DNA of 64,000 bases from Diprion similis (lineage: Eukaryota > Arthropoda > Insecta > Hymenoptera > Diprionidae). Below are positions 10,556-21,760 of this stretch, piece by piece. Below the pieces are notes generated by a model. That model was not told the DNA's origin and searched no databases. It was given only the letters and a program-made list of their open reading frames with translations. Where the stretch lies: the NCBI RefSeq assembly GCF_021155765.1, contig NC_060105.1, forward strand, positions 8,101,001 through 8,165,000. The letters run 5' to 3'. A program made the translations under genes and the position numbers. Position 1 is the stretch's first letter, and every line of letters begins with the position of its first letter.

Positions 10556-13500
10556 ATGGGTTCCGGAGGCAGCGTCCCAGCCACCGGCAGACAGAACACA
10601 TCCAGAGATTTAGACGTCGTCTGCGAGCGACGGGAATCCCAGGCTCCAATCGTTCTGCAGGGCCTGCACACTGCGGAAGGTCCAACCGACTCGCAGGTCG
10701 GTAATCCATTTTCACCAGGATATATCCGCGTCGTTTTCAGCGTGTTCTAGACTCCAGGGTGGTCAGGATACTTGGAAACATACCGATTGAATTCTCAAAC
10801 TGGGACTATTTCTTGTTTGATATCTGGGTAATCGGGGTTTCTGCTGATTTCTTTGTGCTCTTTTGCAAAACTCGAGACGAAGAATTTTTCCGAATTTTCT
10901 GCTGGTCCTCATTTCCAGTTATTCAACAATTTTCGGTGTAGTTCGCTGTCAAATAATATGAATATTTTTACTTCGCTATGGACTTGGTTTGATACTGTAA
11001 TTTTCTGTCATTCCTTAGCAAATTGATCTTGATATCCATTGCAGCGATTAATTACCAAAATCTTGAGGTTTAATCATATTTCTTAAGAACCTCGCTGAAT
11101 TTTAAACAAAACCTTTATTTAACAGAGAAAATCATTACCAACGTTCTCACTTCATACATAATACCTGTATATTGTTTATCACACACACGAAAAGTTTTTC
11201 ATTTCCTAAATAAACGCGTTCAGAAATGCGATGTAGAAATACTTTTTTCACAGAATCTAAAACCTCGATAAAAAATCGTTCCCCGTATTGCCTTAGGCTT
11301 TGTTCCATTTTGCGTATCAGAAAAACGATATATCAAACGTCTTCCCAAGTGAGTATACCTTCTCTTCGTCTTCTCCAGGGTCCCAGTCCATACACGACGC
11401 TCCGAAGGGATGGTTTCAGATTCCAAGGGCCATCCGCTCCGAGTTTGCCGGTTGGTTCCAGCGTCCGAGGATCCTACGCCGGGGGATACGAGGCGAACGC
11501 CCCCCAAGAAGAGACTCTGGTAAGTGTCTTAACGATCGAAGAAGCGCCGACGCGTTGCGGCCCCCTGGCACCGCTCCAGCTGTAGGTGTTTCGCATTTCG
11601 CATTTCGCGTTTCGCGTCGATCCCGGCTACGGAGAAGACGCTGAGTCACGATCACGCGTCTCTCCGTTGGCTGCCAACCGCGCTTTTCGTCGTTGATCTA
11701 ACTCCGGAGACTGGGACCGTGGTTGATCAGTTAGCATTCAGCGGTCGACGCCAGTGCTTCGACGTCCGCTTACCATCCCACACACAAACTACGTCATTGA
11801 TAGTCGAAAGCTTTCGTAACACGTACTAGTCAAGTAGCCAAGCCAGACTTGCCAAGGAGTGACCGATACTTTACCGCGTTTTTCCCAGCTCGCCTACGCC
11901 TCCCAGATGACCGGGTGGCAATCCGGTGGTGCAGGGTCAAACCTCGCCTCGGCGAGGAGCGAGGTGACCGAGCTTTCGAGGACGGTGTCCTGCCTCGCAG
12001 CGGCGAACCAACAGCTTGCAGCCGCACACAGTGCGGCCCTAGCGCACCTGGAGGCTCTCTACCGGGACGTGAGATCTGCGAGAGCGGTACGAGATTGCGA
12101 GAGAGAAGTTTACAAGGAGGGTGACGAGGCCGACGAGGAGCGACGGTGTCGGGGATTCCGTCAACGGACGTCGAGATGGTTCCACCAGGGTTCGCGGCAC
12201 GCGGAACAAGCCGCGACGACACACCAGTTGGAGACAGAGTTTAGCAAGGAATATCCCACGCGAAGCCGGCTCGAAACTCAGGGGAGAATACCGAACCCGG
12301 GAAACCAGGAGGACGAGCAGGTCGCCCGGGGGGACGAGAATGAGGGTGAAAAAACGCTGAGGAAAGCCCTAGCCAGGATAGAGGAGCTCGAGGATACCCT
12401 GAGGAGTGAAAGACTGAAACCTGTCGATTCAAATCGCCACCGGAGATCGGCCGTCGACAACTTGGTCACCTGCGAAAAGGAAGTTCAGTGCAGTGACGAC
12501 GAAGCCGAGGATGTTGAACGAGCCAAGACAGAGCAAGCACTTCAGGCTCAGAGGCTCAATGAGGAGATGCAAAAGGAACTAGAGACACAAAGACGGACGA
12601 TCGAAAGACTCGAGGATGAGTGCAAGGTACTTTTGTTTTCTCGTTTTCTTCAAACTCTAAATTTTTTTTTTCCAGTCTATGAATTGTCAACAATTGCTGC
12701 AGATATCAACTGCGCAGCTCGAGAAAGCGGAATGTGAACTGCAGGAACGGACTGAAGAGCTCGAGAGAACGGTGAAGGAGCTTGATTGCTCGAAGACAAA
12801 GAACATGGGACTGCTGAAGGAGGTGGATTTGTACAAAACGGAGAGAGATTCGGCCCTTGTCAGAATATCCATTTTGGAACAGGAGCTGCAGAAGTCCGTC
12901 CTCGATAAAGAGCACGCGAAGAATACGGAGAGTCAGAAATCGGCAAAACTTCGAGCTCAGCTCGCCGAGGAAATCGCGGACAAAAAGAAACAAATCAAAG
13001 CCCTCGAAGACGCTCTTGAGGAGATCCAACGGCTGAAGCATGCGGTGAAAACCGACAAGAGAGAAAACGCGAGCATCGAGAACGACGCTGATCAAACAGG
13101 TAAAAGAAACACTTTTGTAATTGGCGGTGAAGAAATTCAGGACGAAACTTAATATAATAACATCTTTTTGCAGAGCTAGGCGTGGAGCAAACCGTAGCTT
13201 TGGAAGAAAATCCTTACGAGTCGAGCGAGGATGTTGCGGAGGAAATTGCCTGTAGCCGTGCGACGAACATGGAGGAATTCAAAAAGGAATTGACCCTTAA
13301 ACGCGAGGCCAGACAGCGTGCCATAGCCGCCGTGTCTTCGGAAATGGACCGACTCAGACGAGAATTGGGAGCCGAAAAGGAGGCGCATTCCGAAACATCA
13401 CGGATGCTGGATTTACTCAAGTCCGGAGAACCTACGAGAGATGTCAGAGAATTGACGACTGGCGAGGAACAAGCTGGAAACAAAAGCTCAGACAGCTCCA

Positions 13501-16500
13501 CCCAAGATGAAGTAAAGAGACTGAGGACTCAACTCCAAGGTGACAAAGAGGCTCACCAGGATGCTTTGAGAAGAATTACTGCCCAGCAGATAGCCGATAC
13601 CTTAAAGGTGAGTAGAGAGTGACTCTTTCCTACGTCATTTTTTCTTGTGAATATCTCTTACTCTTTTTCGGTACAGTTTGGACTCACGTGCAAACTTCTG
13701 CAACGATATAAGGATAATTTTTATTTGTAGGTTTCGGATGAGATAAAGAACTTTGTACGTTCCGAAGCTGAAAAACTGGAAGACCTTCGTTACCATCTCG
13801 AGCACGACGCAGAGAAAAACATGAGCCAAATTCTACACGTCAAGGAAGCGGTGGGCATGGCTCGTCTGGTCCTGGCAGCACGCGAGAAACAGGTGAACAA
13901 ATTGAAGGATCAATTGGCGCACATTTTGGCCAGACTGGAAGGCATGAATTACAGTGAAATATTCGACGACGCAAGAGCCGAGTTTGATCACCAGCTTGAA
14001 AATCTTAGAAATTTGAAAACTCTCTACGAGGTACGACTCAAGGTTTTGATCGAGATGAAGGAACAGGCGGGAAAAGAACTCGTAGAGACGAAGGAGAAAC
14101 TAGAAGTTTCTCAAAAGAAACTAAAAACGCTAGAAGAGGACTTGGAGAAATCGGAAGAGAAGGTGATGCTGATTTTTTTCTTAAAGTTTACTCCGCTGCT
14201 GAACGCAAAACGTTTGTTATCACTAAGTTTTTCACGTTCATCGACAGGTTGACAGTCAGGATACTGAAATATCGAATTTGGAGTCTCAGCTTGGTTTGAC
14301 GAAAGCGGACTGCAGGGATCTCGAAAATCAGATGTCCGTTATAAACAGTTTATTCACGCAAATGTTGCTGAGCGCTTCCTCGGCCGACATGGATCTCGAC
14401 AGGTTGACTCGATTATTACAGGTATTTGAAAGTGCGATCAATCAGCGACAGAACCTGACCTCCAGGCGCCAAGCATGACATGGCATTATTTGTACAAACG
14501 ACCCAAAATTGTTTCAGGAGAATCACGATTTGATAAGTGACATGGCGCGGGAGGAAGGCACGGAGGCTGCTGCACTACCGAAACTACTTTTGGATTTGGT
14601 AGAGCAAGTCGAGGGACGAAGTCCAACGAAGCCCCGAGCATCAGGAAGCGATGGCGAAAAGAACGAGGAGGATATTCAGGAAGGAAATATCGCGCACAAT
14701 TTGCCAAAGGTAGAATATTATATGATCCAATAATAAGGACGAAATGTTAATGTAACACATGTGAATCGCAGGTGTGGCGCGTTTTACTCGAACTGTTGAG
14801 CTGCCATGCTGTCGATGCCCCCGCGGCTTCAGCGTCAGCGTTATCGGCGCCAGATAGCTGTTATAAATCCGTCGACACGCCGACTGGACCGCAGTTGGTA
14901 ATTTCGGTTAGCAAAACATACATCAGACTGAAGGAATTGATCCTTGAGAAGAAGCATCTTGAGAAAGAGATGACGCGAATGAAACAACTCAATACACATC
15001 TTGAGAGCAAGCTGGGCGAACAGGTATTACATACTGAAGGATAATTCCTTTGCAGGCTGAATAGACTCTTAAGGAGTGAAGATTGTTCATTTTAACTCTT
15101 CTCCTTCGTTTTTGGTAATCGTTTCTTCAGGAGAAAAGATTGTCGACGGTTTCCTCGGAGCTGAGCAAAACCTGGAACATAGTGGGTAGGATGCAGGCCC
15201 AACATCAGCAGCTTCACACGCACGAAAAGATCTTGCGATACGAGCTACAGCAGAAGAGGAAAATGCTTCAAGAGCTGAAACAGGAGCTTGAATATTGCCG
15301 CGAGAAATGGGAATCGGCGAGGCAAAAGAATACGAACACAGAAATGGAGTGGAAAAATCTTCGTCGAGAGTTCGCTGCAAGAAAGGCGCTCGCGGTTCGA
15401 GACTCCCTGAACAACAGGTATGCTAAACGCCTAAAGCGAAAAGGACATTTTTTCGAAGTCCGAATTAAACTGATAACTCATTCAATGATCCCCTTTCTTT
15501 TCCGCAGCGGCGAAAGTGGGTTCAGCGATGAACGTGGCGACGAGTCTGACGAAGAAGACGAAGAAAGAACCGAAAGGATCAGGATAAGCCCGCGCAGGCG
15601 AACCCGAAAGGTATATAATATAAAATCAATTTCCCTGATGAAATTTTTTGTGTCTCAATTTTTCTCTAACGCAAATCGATGCCAGACATAAAGAAAAACT
15701 AGTAGGGAATAATTTCTCATTTTTATGGACGCAGCTCATTCCGGATTTTACTATTTCAGGAAAGCCCAAGGGTACCCTCCCCAGACACAGAGTCTGAGCA
15801 GCCAACGGATACGGAAATGTCAGAGTCGAAGACTTGTTCATCGGAAACCCTCGAACAGCGGACACCAACTCCGGAAACCGAGACAGAGGTAGACGGGGAG
15901 ACGATCGAAGTTGAATCGGTGTCAAACGAGGTGCGACCCGCCACACCAGAGCCTGACGTGAGTTGCTCAGTACAATGAAATTAGACATACTCCAGTTGTT
16001 CCACAGCCTAGTAAAAATTGATTACCTCATGTTGTCAGTGAATTTCTGATGCATCAATCAAAGTATTGCGTGAGAAGTTTACCAAGAGGATAAATTTTTA
16101 CCAGGAGAGGAAACACATGAAAATGGTATATTTGGAACATCATCTTTTGTACTATATGTAAGTCCTTATTGATTTTCCAGTGCACTCCGGAGACAGAGAT
16201 TTTGGACCCGTTGGACAGAGCGTTGACAAACGTGATTCAGAGTCTGATAAAAATCGACACAGTATCTAATCAGAGTTCCGCTTCGACGTCCAGAGAAAGT
16301 ATACCCATGGCGTCTACGTCAGCGATGTCGCAGGATTCATCCGTATTCGACATCGTGGTCAGCAATGAACCTTCGAGGAGGGTTAAAACTCCGAAAAGAG
16401 AGACAAGAGAATGGAGCCCACACAGTGAACCATGGAGTTCGAGTATAACGGACATGAAACTGAATTTGAAGAGACCGTTGAAACCATCGATAAACGAAAG

Positions 16501-17625
16501 GTCGTCATCCTTGGATTCGTCCATTACGACTACACGACTCGACGAGCCAGATAACTGTCCTGATTCCGCCCTGGGAGCTTGTGCCTCGACGTCCGGAAAC
16601 CCGATCGAAGGTTGCGGTGAAAAGAGAGTGGAGAACAGCGATGAGGAGTCGATTTTTGACAGCGAAAAGTTCCTAAATTCGACGGAAACAGAATCCGCCC
16701 CGCATCCAACGGTCTCGGTATTTTCCATCGGACCTTATCTCTCCTCCAAGTCACCCTCGCCAGTAAAAACTGTTCAATTTCGAGAGCCACTGATACTGGG
16801 ACCAAGGTCCAGCACACCCTGCGCCCTGGACTCCGGCGAAGCTTCGACATCGGGAGAAACCCCTGCAGCTGTAACAAGTTCTGGCACAGATTCGCAGACT
16901 AAGGAAAAAGAAGAAACAGAGTCTGTCGATCTCTCAGCGAACTCCTCTGATGAGATCAAGGCGAAACCGGACTTGACTGACTTCGAAGAAAAGACACTTG
17001 ATGAACCCGCGAACGCCTCTGTGTCCACAGAGACGGCCGAGGCTGAAGACAAGTCGGAGGAACAGCCAAAAGAGACTAGCACTCTCGAGGCACCAAGTTC
17101 GGAAACTTTTGCTGCGTCGCAATCCTCGGCCGGTTCCGCAACGCCGAAGGCTTCCCGCACTCCAGAGGAAGTCTTAGCTGCTAGAGCTGCGAGGTTGAAA
17201 CGGTTGGAGGAGCAGGCGGACTGGCTGATGAAGAAAATGAACGCTACCAGCCAGAGGGGGTCTGCTTTGAGTACCAGACTAGAAGAACTTCACGAAGCCT
17301 ATGGGGAACCACCGGCTCCTCCGCCTTTGCCAGATGTTTTGCCCAGCGTCAGATTAGAGACGAATTCCAACGAACGGCATGAACGAAGGGCGAACCAGGT
17401 GAGATCTTCCGCTGAAACGTTGAACTTTTTTGTCTTGGGAAAGGGGGGATGCTTCGTGGGGATGTTTTGCTTCACAAAACGTAGTATGCTGGTTAGTAAT
17501 TCGATAATTGTTGATTTTAGCTACAAGAGTCAGTTACTTTTCGACCGGAAGAAGCCCTGCCGTTACATCAAACTGAAGCTGACGACACGGCCGCGAATGA
17601 ATCTCCACCGAACAACGCGCCCTGA
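10556..17625 (+). CDS. Large coiled-coil protein with possible N-myristoylation start
   Basis: Exons: 10556-10696, 11379-11519, 11889-12626, 12676-13099, 13174-13607, 13731-14162, 14248-14421, 14518-14709, 14772-15023, 15131-15417, 15508-15610, 15760-15957, 16181-17398 and 17521-17625 (stop TGA). Phases agree at every junction, giving about 1,612 residues. ATG 10556 follows an in-frame TAA at 10550. The start MGSGGS fits the N-myristoylation pattern (Gly2, Ser6). A Ser/Gly-rich head is followed by long heptad-rich coiled coil (for example LRRELGAEKEAHSETSRM, KKLKTLEEDLEKSEEK), an acidic stretch (ERGDESDEEDEERTER) and a basic patch (SPRRRTRK). A long Ser/Thr/Glu-rich linker then leads to a final helix (RLKRLEEQADWLMKKMNATS) and a proline cluster (GEPPAPPPLPDVLPS). 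I cannot name the family. Residues from about 175 to 245 (in exon 11889-12626) break the heptad pattern, so an unseen intron there is possible. A scaffold or cytoskeletal role is only inferred. Confidence 0.75.
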
Positions 17626-18554
17626 TACAGAATGAAAATATTCAAATTCTGAACGATATCTATGAGGAAGTAAAAAACGCGACGGAATGACGTTCCTTTC
17701 CCGGACTTCGACGATTCCCTGATTCTTGGGTATACCTTTCCTCGTCTGCTAATACATAGAGTGGAAAGTAATGAGAGAATGATTTATTACCGCGGTAACA
17801 TATCGGGAAAATTATTCACCGGTGTTACACATTAAACCTATGTTAAAATAAAATTGTGGTTTTATACCTGATATGTTGCGCTGTACATATTCATCACGCA
17901 CGCTAAAATCGTGATGCTTACGAACACGGAAAACGTCTCGTGATAATAATGTTATCGTGGATTTAAGGTAAATCGGATACATATGCTTCCCACGAAGCTA
18001 AAAAGACTTATTTTATACCAAAACGGTTCAATTATGAACCTATATGTATAATTTATATGAAATGAAGTTAAATAAGAGTAAGAAAAATTCGATGTATGTA
18101 TGAATGTTGAAATATCCGATATGTTTGATTCGTGATTATTTTAAATTGTACTAATTAAAAAACGAAACCAAACGAGTCGATTTTTAACTCAGTCACTAAT
18201 TAATTTTGCATTCATTTTTCATGAATAATTTTTCTTACATCTCTGAATTCAATGAAAAATGGACGACGAAACGAGAAAAAACGTGAGCAGACAAGAACTC
18301 AATAAAACCAAATCGTGTGTTAGACTGGGATTGGTAATGCACATTGAGAGGTTGTTTCGTAACAGTCGGAAGAGCGATAATGAGTGATAGTAATAATGAT
18401 TGATATGTATCTAATGATGAGCAAAAAGCAATATTTCATTCTGTCGTATCTGCAGTCCACCGTTGACCAACCGTTTGAATGGATTGTTGACCTGACTAAA
18501 TTTGGTGAAAACTTAAGTGTAGTGTAAATAATTTTTGCCCTGTCCGCATCAAGA
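17626..18554. other. 3' UTR and intergenic spacer
   Basis: AT-rich. It contains the probable polyadenylation signal of the coiled-coil gene (17847-17852) and then upstream sequence of the Ig-module gene. No further coding exon was found. Confidence 0.5.
17847..17852 (+). terminator. Polyadenylation signal AATAAA
   Basis: AATAAA lies 222 bases after the stop codon of the coiled-coil gene, on the same strand. Confidence 0.55.
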
Positions 18555-21226
18555 ATGTTCAAATATCCTTGGATACTCAGCTGCTTTTTCATAGCAATTC
18601 TCTTCCTGGGCAATGCCGAAGTCATAGGTGCTTATATACTAGAGTACAAACCGTCATTCCCGTATAATACTGTATCATTTAAAAAAAAAGGCAAAATGAT
18701 TAACCTTGACGAACCCCGTTCCTATATATAAGCTTATAGTACATTTATTAAATCTTCAAAAATAATCGATCAAATCTATAACGATAAAGTTTCACAGAAA
18801 AAAAGGTGTCTCGTTACATAATCATTATTTTGGTATGACTTAGTGAGAGTGGCCATTGAAGCTTCGTTTCGTCTTCACATATACCCTCAAACTTTGGATA
18901 ATCCAAGCCACTGTACCTTGACCAATCCCCAGAATGAAGTAACAGATATTCCGCTCGATTATCAAGCTGACAATTCTCAGGTAACTAATTGCATAATGCA
19001 TACGATCAAGTAATATATGAACCGCATTGTCCTGAAACTTTTACCCCTTGCCATATCCTTAGGAAGATGATCAGAAGATTGTACCATTGGGCGACAATCA
19101 ATGTGGCGCAAGAATTTACGACGCGTCACGGACAGACGTTGGAAGATGGTCCCTTGTTCTTTCGAATGAAACAGAATCCATCAACGAAAGTTTCAGAATT
19201 GTTACCGTTACTTTAGAAGAACCTGTCAACCGAACATCCACCGCAGTAATCGGAGACTTGACAACGGTACAAATGTTACGTGTTTTAACGCGTATAGAGT
19301 GCAAGTCCAGCACTTCGCAAATTTTTAGCTGTAGAATGAATACAAACGTACGACAAAGCTGAGTAAAGCACCTGATAATTTAATTTAAGACCATACTTTG
19401 CGGACCATCCAGCATGCTGTACTGCGAACTGCGAGATCCTTTAGGAAACCCGGCTACCCTGACTAGCAGAACACGATGTGAAACAATAATCGATGTTTTG
19501 AAGGCTACGGACTTCGGGGTCTGGACCTGTACTGTAGGCATATCTGGTAGCATAGAAGAGATTTACGCAACTCACACTTTGAACATTGGAGGTAACTTAT
19601 GGTGTGACAAAATTTGAATATGGAGCATTAATTCCAGGGAAACGACGAACTGTAGTGACGTGTTGAGCTGAAACTAATTGGTTCGATTGATTTTAGACCG
19701 TGCCGAAGAAGTGGTGATATTCGCAAACGACACTGTATCTGGTAAAATGATATCCTGGCAAGTAGAGAGAATTATACCAGCAGCGTCTTGGTGCAGAGCC
19801 TTTCCCCCTAAGGGAAAATCAATCATGGTGACAATCTTTTGCTCAGACTGAATCATCGAATTACTGAAAACTGACCAAAAATAGCTTGCTGGGCCTCAAG
19901 GACTTTTTACTGTAAACTAGGTAGCGCCGGGACTAGAACTCGAGAAGTACGTATCCGTTGAGACAAATCTTGCCGAAAACAAATGTGGCCTTCTGATAAC
20001 CGGGGAGTTCCAGGAAGAGTATCATGGGATATGGAGACTAGAAATGGGACTCACTTCTGGAAATATAATCGGAGGATTCATTAAAATGCCCGAAGGGCAG
20101 ATACCAGGGCTGAATGGTCGGTGAAGAAAGAAATACGAAATGAGGTCATGGTCGATCGTTTGTTCTGATCATGTATGATTAACAGATCCAAATACCGCAA
20201 GGAATTCGTCGGACCCATCGAAAGCGGTGGAGGTGAATGTTGAAGCTGGAAAATCTTTCACAATCACTTGTCAAACTCAATACCCGGCCGGTTACTGCTG
20301 GATAAAAGGACCCCAGGGACAAGACATAACATCAACGGACGAACTGACTGTGGGAAGGTGTTCTCATGCCATCGATAACGCGATATCTACGGAACACAGC
20401 GGGAACTGGACCTGCAACATGGCACATGTTAATGGAGGGCACGAAGAGCATTTGGTTACCAAAGTGAACGTCATAGGTAATCGATATAATTTCAAACCTC
20501 CTAGAATACGAGTGATCAAGTTACCTAGTTCTAATGTGCTCCTTTTTCAAGGACACTTCTTAGATAGTATAACAATCCAAGACATTATGAAGTAAGAAGA
20601 TTTTGTATAAAGTGTTTCTTGACATTTCTTTGATTTTTTTACTACTTGGATCGATGTTCTGCAGACAAATTGTATCAGGCTATCAATCGCGAGATAACAG
20701 CACGTCACGGAGACAAAACGATAATTGCCTGTAAATCAGTACTCGATTATCCGCTCCAGTACTGTCGATTCGTTAGGCCAGATGGTGTAGGACTAGGAGT
20801 AACGCCTGGCATGGAACCATCCGAAAGATACTCTTACGAGGGCGACGGATTGGACCATGGCTATTGTGGATTAGCCATCAGTTCAGTCCAGGTTCATTTT
20901 TGTAGCAAATATTTAAACCTAACGGAATATATTCGAAGAATGAATAATCTGATAATTATCAATTAACAAATCCCCATCTAATCCCACAGGCAGTGGACAT
21001 CGGGGAGTGGAAATGCGTATCCAGGTCACGTTTCCGCACCTGGGAAGCGGAAAATTCGGACACTTGTGTTTTGCAAACTCCCGAAATGTCGGTTGCGTCT
21101 GTAATTGGATTGACCATTGGCGCAGTTTTACTGGTATTTGTTATAACCGGAGCTTTACTTGTACGGTATAGACGTAAGCGGTCCCAACAATCCGAACGAG
21201 CCATGATGGTCGAATTCAGTACCTGA
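18555..21226 (+). CDS. Type I membrane protein with five four-cysteine Ig-like modules
   Basis: Exons: 18555-18627, 18844-18980, 19063-19266, 19390-19591, 19697-19827, 19921-20116, 20186-20476, 20665-20891 and 20990-21226 (stop TGA); phases agree, 565 residues. The N-terminus is a clear signal peptide (ILSCFFIAILFLGNA). Five tandem modules follow, each with a C-x-(hydrophobic)-x-x-P-x-G turn, a second Cys about 20-35 residues later and a closing G-x-W-(T/S/R/K)-C/x motif: SHCTLTNP, LYCELRDPLG, SWCRAFPPKG, GYCWIKGPQG, QYCRFVRPDG. Modules 2, 4 and 5 also keep the canonical Ig B- and F-strand cysteines (for example VWTC, NWTC, EWKC); modules 1 and 3 lack both. One transmembrane helix (IGLTIGAVLLVFVITGALLV) is followed by a basic stop-transfer (RYRRKR) and a tail of about 15 residues. 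Several N-x-S/T sites are present. It is a cell-surface protein, probably adhesive or ligand-binding. I do not recognise a named orthologue. Confidence 0.78.
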
Positions 21227-21272
21227 TTACTGTACCGGTGGTCTACAAATATTGAATAATTATTCCATAAGC

Positions 21273-21278
21273 AATAAA
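21273..21278 (+). terminator. Polyadenylation signal AATAAA
   Basis: AATAAA lies 47 bases downstream of the stop of the Ig-module gene. Confidence 0.6.
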
Positions 21279-21528
21279 AAGAAATTCATGACATTGTGCT
21301 GACATCCAGCTTTAAAGGAAAGATGTACATACAACATTCCGAGTGTTATCCTAGATTCGAAAGTTTTAACATCAAAAAATTGATAAAACATGTACAGCAA
21401 TCGAGGACTATTTAGAATAAAATAATGTTACTTATATTCGGGTCAACACGGTATTACTGCACTATTATATGATGTCCTTAATAATGCAGCCTGACAGAGG
21501 GAATAAAAAATTAGATAGGTTCGAATGC

Positions 21529-21548
21529 TATATATATATATATATATA
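21529..21548. repeat. (TA)n microsatellite
   Basis: About ten TA dinucleotides between the two convergent genes. Confidence 0.85.
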
Positions 21549-21760
21549 GTATAGTTCATTATACTTTGTCGACAATAAATTGTTTTTTTAACATTTAACA
21601 AGAAAATTTCTAGGTCATTTTAAGGCAATAGAAAATTATATTTACGTTATTGTAAATTGTATAATTCATACTTTCTCACTTTAATAAATACGTACCTACT
21701 AGTGTAGCAATAATTCGTCAAATATGTAAATCTTCATATAATACAAATAACCTACACTAA

